NCBI GenBank assembly: GCA_017420455.1
Contig: JAFOJB010000114.1
Span: forward strand, 1 to 7,056
DNA from: Blautia sp.
GTDB lineage: Bacteria; Bacillota; Clostridia; Lachnospirales; Lachnospiraceae
Length of the DNA: 7,056 bases
Direction of reading: 5' to 3'
Numbering within the stretch: position 1 is the first letter of the stretch; every line of letters starts with the position of its first letter. The notes below the pieces were generated by a model, which ran no database searches, was not told the DNA's origin, and worked only from the letters and a program-made list of their open reading frames with translations. Of this stretch, positions 5,693-7,056 are shown piece after piece. The position numbers were made by a program, and so were the translations under genes.

Positions 5693-7056
5693 ACGTCAGG
5701 CCAGTCAGATCAGATCTTAAAAGAAGGACTTTACGACCCGTCCTTTGAGCACGACAACTGCGGTATCGGTGCGATTATTGACGTAGAGGGACGAAAGAGC
5801 CATGCACTTGTGAATGATGCCCTCTCCATCGTAGAGAACCTTGAGCACAGGGCGGGCAGGGATGCCGAGGGAAAGACCGGTGACGGAGTGGGAATCCTCA
5901 CGCAGATCCCGCATGCCTTTTTTGTGAGGAAGATGAAGGAGAAGGGCATTGACCTTCCGGGAGAACGCGGATATGGGGCAGGAATGTTCTTCTTTCCGCA
6001 GGACGACCTTGCATTGAGGCAGGCCAGATCCATGTTTGAGATCATTACCCGTAAAGCAGGCCTGAATATTCTGGGATGGAGAGAGGTGGACTCTGATCCG
6101 TCTGTACTGGGCCGGAAGGCAAGGGAGTGTATGCCGAATATCTGCCAGGTATTTATTGAAAGACCGGAGGATGCGGCGGAGGACATCGACTTTGACCGGA
6201 AGCTTTACCTGATCCGCCGGGAGTTTGAGCAGAGCAATGTCGGAACCTATATACCGTCACTGTCCTGCAGGACCATCGTATACAAGGGAATGTTCCTTGT
6301 GGGGCAGCTGCGCACTTTCTTCACGGATCTGACGGAACCGGATTATACCTCTGCGATGGCCATCGTCCACTCCCGCTTTTCCACCAATACCATGCCAAGC
6401 TGGAACCGGGCTCACCCAAACCGGCTGATCGTGCATAATGGCGAGATCAATACGATCAAGGGAAATGCGGACAAGATGCTTGCGCGGGAAGAGACGATGC
6501 ATGCGGATCTCTTCACGGAAGAGGACATGACAAAGGTATTTCCCGTGATTTCAGAGAACGGATCAGATTCCGCCATGCTGGACAATACACTGGAATTCTT
6601 AAGTCTGAGCGGCATGCCCCTGCCTCTGGCGGCGCTCATCCTGATCCCCGAACCGTGGGCGCACAACGAGACCCTGTCGCAGGAGGAACGGGATTTTTAC
6701 CAGTACTACGCGACAATGATGGAGCCATGGGACGGACCGGCCTCCATCGTATTTTCTGACGGGGATCTGGTGGGCGCTATTCTGGACCGGAACGGACTGA
6801 GGCCATCCAGGTATTATGTGATGGATGACGGCAGAGTGATCCTCGCTTCCGAGGTCGGGGTCCTGAAGCTGGATGAGCGGCATATCGTGAAGAAGGAGAG
6901 GCTCCATCCGGGCAAGATCCTCGTGATCGACACGAAGCAGAAAAAGATCATCTATGATGATGAGATCAAAGAGGCTTATGCAAAGGCGAAGCCTTTCGGA
7001 GAATGGCTGGACAGCCATCTGCTTCATCTTTCGGATTTGAAGATTCCGAACAGGAG
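5693..7056 (+). CDS. gltB: Glutamate synthase large subunit, N-terminal part; apparent ACG start
   Basis: GltB takes ammonia from glutamine and delivers it to 2-oxoglutarate to form glutamate. The window holds about 454 codons of an expected 1500, essentially the class II glutaminase domain; FMN and FeS regions lie beyond the edge. Counting from ACG at 5693, the nucleophile is Cys23 in DNCGIGA, giving a 22-residue propeptide that would be cleaved to expose Cys, as in known GltB proteins. Other signatures are HRAGRDAEGKTGDGVGIL (52-69), HSRFSTN (226-232), HNGEIN (248-253), ENGSDSAMLDN (288-298) and DRNGLRPSRYY (365-375). The frame is open to the window end with no internal defect. The only fault is the start: the first in-frame conventional codon is GTG at 5810, which would delete the catalytic Cys, while a strong AAGGAGG sits 5 bases before ACG. 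It follows glnN after 158 bases containing two long stem-loops. Identity is firm; the start is the uncertain part. Confidence 0.92.

Overview
The window looks like the chromosome of a Gram-positive anaerobe of the Lachnospiraceae (Clostridia). This rests on protein style: a class III glutamine synthetase, an E. coli-type AsnB, a GltB with the HRAG-DAEGKTGDGVGIL signature, and a secreted Cthe_2159-like beta-helix protein. It also rests on strong AGGAGG-type ribosome binding sites and intrinsic terminators with long stems. The family assignment is an inference from recognised sequence features; no search was run. All four protein genes are on the + strand.

Region 1 (1-1430): two near-identical 32-base copies of a REP-like intergenic repeat (core GGACCGTCCCC flanked by ACAC and GTGT) precede a gene for an exported carbohydrate-binding-type beta-helix protein (213-1412). 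A 14-base remnant of the same repeat begins four bases after its stop codon. Region 2 (1431-1704): an AT-rich regulatory stretch with a near-consensus sigma-A promoter (1529-1557), a very strong intrinsic terminator (1574-1617) only about 10 bases past the predicted start of that transcript, and a second long hairpin with a diverged repeat core (1626-1680).

Region 3 (1705-7056) is a nitrogen-assimilation cluster: asnB (glutamine-hydrolysing asparagine synthetase), glnN (glutamine synthetase III) and the first third of gltB (glutamate synthase large subunit, running off the window). GS makes glutamine from glutamate and ammonia, GOGAT turns glutamine plus 2-oxoglutarate into two glutamates, and AsnB spends glutamine nitrogen on asparagine, so the three form a connected flow of amide nitrogen. 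Each gap holds RNA structure: a terminator-like hairpin directly before the glnN ribosome binding site, and 18-bp and 14-bp stem-loops before gltB.

The most unusual point is the start of gltB. The reading frame is intact, a strong AAGGAGG sits upstream and an in-frame TAA lies just before it, but there is no ATG, GTG or TTG ahead of the catalytic cysteine. The codon at the expected start position (5693) is ACG. Either the gene uses a very rare ACG start, or an ATG has mutated or been misread. I found no CRISPR array, phage gene, transposase, tRNA or rRNA.
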